A stretch of DNA of 64,000 nt from Isoetes taiwanensis (lineage: Eukaryota; Streptophyta; Lycopodiopsida; Isoetales; Isoetaceae). The notes under the pieces were generated by a model. It had not been told where the DNA came from. It ran no database searches and was given only the letters and a program-made list of their open reading frames with translations. The translations under genes were made by a program, and so were the position numbers. The stretch covers positions 2,780,557 through 2,844,556 of the forward strand of contig JAJEKV010000023.1 of assembly GCA_021234155.1 (NCBI GenBank). Direction: 5' to 3'. Shown in pieces: positions 59,961 to 64,000 of this stretch; positions within the stretch are counted from its first letter, which is position 1; each line of letters starts with the position of its first letter.

Positions 59961-60213
59961 TAGCATTCGTACCTCAAAAATTTTGAATTCCTATGTCGGC
60001 GTAGTTGTTAGACCATTAATGCCAAGAAAATAGTAGTAACAAGCAATATTTTAAAAGCTAGTGCACTCACTACGTTTATGACTACTTTTGGAGGGACAGG
60101 GGGGACAGCTGACTTGAGACACTATATCATGCTCCCCGAGAACATTGCAACTACAAGCACACAAAATGAGGAAGATTATGATGTTGACTTTTGACTTATC
60201 GTGTGCAATATTT
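59961..60213. other. Intergenic spacer between the head-to-head pair
   Basis: 250 bp between the start of the minus-strand DDE-like gene and the first base shared with the copy 1 HTHEDID unit. A short plus-strand open segment (TTFMTTFGGTGGTADLRHYI, ending at 60195) lies within; its origin is unknown. Confidence 0.4.
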
Positions 60214-61514
60214 TTAATATTATCATTAACGTATCTTCCAAAACTGATATTGAAAACTTAATTTAATATTATTATTATTTATTCTTATCATAATTTGGTA
60301 TTTTTTAGGTCTTGCTAGTTTAGATTGCAAAGTCAGTTGTTAATTTTGTTTTTTTCAGCTAACAAGTGCAGAAAAGGAAACAATCAGGAACATTATGAGT
60401 TAGATGTTATAAGCTAGAATATTATGCGTTCTAGTGTTAACATTGACGTTTTCTTCAAAACTGATGTATTCAAAATTCAAATTAATGCTACAGTTATTAA
60501 CTCTTTTAAACTAAGATGCTTCTGAGGTCTTCATTCTATGGATTATATAATCAACTGTAAATTTTGCTCTTTTCAGCTATGATACTAAACGAAAGGAATA
60601 TGTACACCTGCTGAGAAGCCAAAACGTAAGGAAAAAAAACTTTAGGAAATCCTTAACCTCGGCCAAAAAGTTCACTTCTAGGAGCATGGCGTGTTTTTTG
60701 GGGGGAATCTTTGAAACGAGAGTTGTGCAACACTCTTGTTTCAAATGCAACCTTGTTTATAAAGAAAGCAGATTCAGATTTACGTTTCTTCCAGGTATTT
60801 TAATTTTAAGATGGGTCCTTTGATCTTGGAGCTTTTTCCCCACCTCCTGCTCTTTCTTGCGGGCGGAAAGATCTAGGGATGATTTCTTGGAAGGAGTAAA
60901 GCTCTTGGTCGCAATTTTTCAGTTTTAAAACAGGATGTTAGATTATTTGGGATTGTCGAGCTAGGGATCAGATTTTGTCCAGGAAGATGCTTCCATATCA
61001 AGATCAAATATCATGAGCCAGAATTATGGGGAGTTCTGGTGGCTGGGCTTTGTGTCTAGCCTATTACAGGTTGGCTGATTGGCACATCCTGACAATGCAA
61101 CATCTTATTTTAATCTCACGTTTGGTTGTAAAGATGCTGAATTTGATCATAGTTTGAAGCATATTCGCTTCCTAAACGTGTGGGAGATTGTTCAGATTAC
61201 TCCACATCTCTTTTCTCTTCATTTCTATTTTTGCAAGAGGTTATCTTGGAGCATTCAAGATTTGTTTGTAGCTTGTGGAAAATGGGCATTTGGCTCCTAT
61301 AGTATTCTGTTTAATTGAGAAAACGTTAATACTATAGTATTGGATAGACAGAAGAAGAGGTTGAGAGAGGCTCATGAGTACTCTATTTATAGACATGATT
61401 CTGATCCGGATGGAATCCTTTATACTTAAAATTATATTTGATCCATGAGGGATCTCTGTATTGTAATTTTTTCTATCTGATCAATATAGTAACTTCTTAC
61501 TTTAACAAAAAAAA

Positions 61515-63147
61515 AGGTTCTAATTTCTATGTTGGTGCAATAAATAGCATTTTGAAAAGGCTTGAGATGGTGCGTGATTATAGTGGTGAACATCTAACCT
61601 AACTAGAACCTGGAGCACCGGAATGGGTTGTTGCACTGAGGGAAACCTCTGCACTTCAAGCAAAGTTGTCATTGACTAATGGGGTCTCCCGAAGCATATA
61701 ATTGCACTAAACGCCCCGTCGCTCGTGCCCCTCCCTGTAACACTCCTTGTACAACTTCGATAATGCATGCATGTAACAAGGAATCGATTTATTCTCATAT
61801 TTATCATACCTTGTATATTTAGGCATGTTTGAGGAGATTGAATTAGGGTTCATGATGCCCCACACGCATGAGGATATTGATGCTTTGTTCGAATTTGTCA
61901 TCATCATTGAAGTAAATGCAATCTCAAGGCACCAGGCCCTATGTTGTTGACAAAGTGCCAGATTGGAAAGGGTTCATTGAGGGCTACATTCTCGATGGTG
62001 ACAGGCCACACCAGCCTTTTGGCATTCAAATTTGCAATGAATGGAGTCATGTATCACAAAGCTAGACCTAGCTTTCTGGAGTGGCTGCCAGCAGAAGGAA
62101 GGAAGGAAGGAAGGAAAATTTTAACGCCCACTAACCCAATCGGGTTATGGGACCAAGTACATAAGGGATCAAGTCCCGGACCAAGTCCAAACAAGAACAT
62201 GGGCCAAGCCCTTAAACCAAAGCACAACGTGAGCTAGAACACAACCATCATGACCCGGATTAAAAACCACCGGAAAAAAAACCGTTCGCGAGGATGACTA
62301 TGGTCGCCACCGATCCAAAATCCATGTTGTTGCACAAGCAACAAGCATACCTTCATACCTCCACAGACAAAAGCTTCACCAAGCAACTCAAACCGTAACC
62401 TCTTCACAACCAGGCTGGAAAATGAGCGCTCTAACGCCAATCGCCTGCACCGGGAAGGCGGTGCTCGAAAAAAAGCCTTTCGGAAATCGCCCATCGAGGT
62501 GCCTCCTCACCCATCCACCCGATACCCTGCCAAAGCGCCCGTACCCTGTGTATGCGCCGGACATCCACCGAGGCACACCACGGGCCATCCTTCACCGCCG
62601 CTCCGCTTATCCATCACCGCATCCGGCGAGGCCGGGCCTCGCACGCCAGTAGCGCCAGGCGCCAGCGCCCAAAGGCCTTGGCGCCATGGAGGGAAGGAAT
62701 TCAGATGTGGAAGCAGGAACCGGATGGGAGCCATTGATGCCACAAGGGAACTTGGGATGCAGAGACTTAGGCCAGCTACGCCATAGTATCCACAAGCATA
62801 TCCTCTATTGGATTGTAATCTCTACCACTAACAAGGGCAACCCTGAACATGCTAACTACTCGACACAATTTACCCATCATTGAGTACTGGATGCGGCTCT
62901 TGCAGAAGCTAGGGAACATTGGTCACATTGTGGGATGCTACGAAGACTTTTGGCCACAAACTAGGCAGGTGGTTGCTGATCGTCTAGATGCAGTTGCAGA
63001 ACCACTTGCAAGCATGGAATCTGCTTATTTGGGTCCTTGGAAAGGTAGACCTATACTTGAATTTAATCCGTTCAAAGACCTCTCGAAAGGCATGTTTGTT
63101 CTAGCACGCCCGGACGATGTCTTGTACCCCACCTAGGTGGAGTATAC
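61515..63147 (+). pseudogene. HTHEDID (DUF7869-like) transposase-like protein, copy 2
   Basis: Counterpart of 23140-24513. It keeps the fuller motif PHTHEDIDALF (about 61860-61893) after MFEEIELGF, then VPDWKGFIEGYILDGDRPHQP, PSFLEWLPAEG (interrupted by the 592-bp insertion), WKQEPDGS, IEYWMRLLQKLGNIGH and PWKGRPILEFNPFKDLSKG. Small deletions and frameshifts are present, and the C-terminal IQMTWWEP module lies beyond the hAT-type insertion and the window end. Within its family the HTHEDID motif is thought to sit in an RNase H-like catalytic core; that is inference from the family, not visible here. Confidence 0.6.
62101..62692 (-). mobile_element. 592-bp SINE-like retro-insertion
   Basis: Absent from copy 1, which reads GCAGAAGGAACTCAGATG without a break. 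It is flanked by GAAGGAA on both sides (62094-62100 and 62693-62699), a 7-bp target duplication. On the minus strand it ends CCCATAACCCGATTGGGTT, GTGGGCGTTAAAATTTT and a (TTCC)n tail. The body is GC-rich. One 86-codon frame (62234-62494) has no recognised product. Tail structure links it to the element at 33590-33700. Confidence 0.8.
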
Positions 63148-63989
63148 CATGGTAAATTTTAAGGGTCCTAAATGTTTTTCTATTCAAATTAAAGTTGGCC
63201 AAATCTATTAAAAATAAAAGTTCATAGATTTTAATCAGGCGAAATTTGATAAATTAAAACCCTTTAGATACCTTCCCACTTGGCTAAAATGTAAAATTTA
63301 TATGATATGAAATCCTTATACTGGCGAAATTTTCTTGGTTGGTGGCTAAAGTGCAACTATTTAACTTCAAATTTTGAGCACTCATTACCACATGAATGAC
63401 AACTGATTTAATATGCTTTCATTACAAAACAATAACAAAGATTCAAAGTACAATTCATAAGGAGCAAACAACATCATTTCAGGGAACACACATATTTCGG
63501 GGTCAAATGCATCCCAATGGCTAACTTGGTGCAGAGGCCAATTGGTCTCCGTGGACGATAAAAACTCTATCCTATTCTATTTTAAGGTCAACAATTGTAA
63601 GAATAAAACACTATTAGTTGGAGCTTAAAATGCTCACTACATAATGTTCTTCATAAACTTTGACCTAAACAACTTATAGATTCACATTCAATATCCATCA
63701 AAGCATGATTAATATGACTAATGACGATTCCTAAATTACCTGAATAGATTCAACATGGCTATTTGAATTGATCAGGATGCACTTAATCAGCTTCAAAGAA
63801 GGCAATTTAGAATATCATGATGCGAACAATCCTCGGCTACACTCTAGGCGCCCAAAATTTCCCCCTTTTGAATGGCTAAATTATTTTTTTCCTTAAAAAA
63901 TAATCTTTATTAACTTTATAGCCACAAAATTTGACTAAAGGTCTAAAAAATAGCCTTTTGACGAATTTTAGCCACTCTTTAATACCCTG
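63148..63989. mobile_element. hAT-type non-autonomous element, 842 bp
   Basis: Bounded by an exact 8-bp duplication, GAGTATAC (63140-63147 and 63990-63997), present once in copy 1 (24230-24237). Ends read CATGGTA... and, on the other strand, CAGGGTA..., a short imperfect inverted repeat of the CA(R)GG type seen in hAT elements. Eight-base target duplication and these ends point to hAT; no transposase ORF is inside. A SINE-like tail (CTCCGTGGACGATAAAAACT then CTATCCTATTCTATTTT) is nested at about 63530-63585. Confidence 0.8.
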
Positions 63990-64000
63990 GAGTATACTAC

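Larger units (their letters stand above)
60214..64000 (+). mobile_element. Repeat unit carrying an HTHEDID-type ORF, copy 2
   Basis: Colinear with 21815-24230 at roughly 90% by eye, including the non-coding first half and the A-run (61506-61514). It differs by two inserted elements: 62101-62692 and 63148-63989. The last eleven bases of the window resume the copy 1 sequence (GAGTATACTAC), so the unit continues beyond the window. Confidence 0.8.

Overview
The window reads as nuclear DNA of a land plant. It has intron-rich genes with GT-AG splice sites, a plastid-targeted phytochromobilin synthase, an AT-hook (AHL) regulator gene, Copia-type LTR retrotransposons with the initiator-Met tRNA primer site, APE-type LINEs and Helitrons. 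The LINE reverse transcriptases lack the C-terminal region usual in flowering-plant L1 elements, and the sparse genes in a repeat-rich, AT-rich background would fit a seed-free plant such as a fern. That placement is inference only.

Layout. 1-490: 3' end of a LINE (+). 3378-6342: 5'-truncated LINE (-) sitting inside an (AG)n tract. 6600-7690: decayed ILR1-like M20 amidohydrolase. 7995-8695: trihelix/MADF-like ORF (-), broken by a small frameshift. 10358-14521: intact eight-exon HY2-type bilin reductase of 333 codons (+), the best host gene here. 16778-17871: 3' half of a DDE-like transposase pseudogene (-), cut by the 3' terminus of a second Helitron (17872). 21082-21260: LRR receptor N-terminus remnant. 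21815-24515: repeat unit coding for an HTHEDID (DUF7869-like) protein (+). 25548-41422: Copia element (-); its 5' LTR carries an 880-bp replacement, a complete 8,662-bp Helitron (31624-40285) and a partial tandem LTR copy. 44206-44454: one convincing terminal exon of unknown identity (-). 45258-46096: intronless AHL gene (-) with one missing base. 54894-55812: LINE ORF1 remnant. 55815-57857: truncated Copia (-). 57858-59960: second copy of the DDE-like transposase (-). 60214 to the end: second copy of the HTHEDID unit (+), itself carrying a 592-bp retro-insertion and an 842-bp hAT-type element, both with target duplications.

How it fits together. Two host genes look functional or nearly so: HY2, which makes the phytochrome chromophore in plastids, and AHL, an AT-rich-DNA-binding regulator. 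Most of the rest is layered mobile DNA, and insertion order can be read because empty or paired copies lie in the same window. The most unusual pattern is that a DDE-like gene on the minus strand and an HTHEDID gene on the plus strand occur head to head at two loci 40 kb apart. This suggests they form one duplicated or mobile unit.
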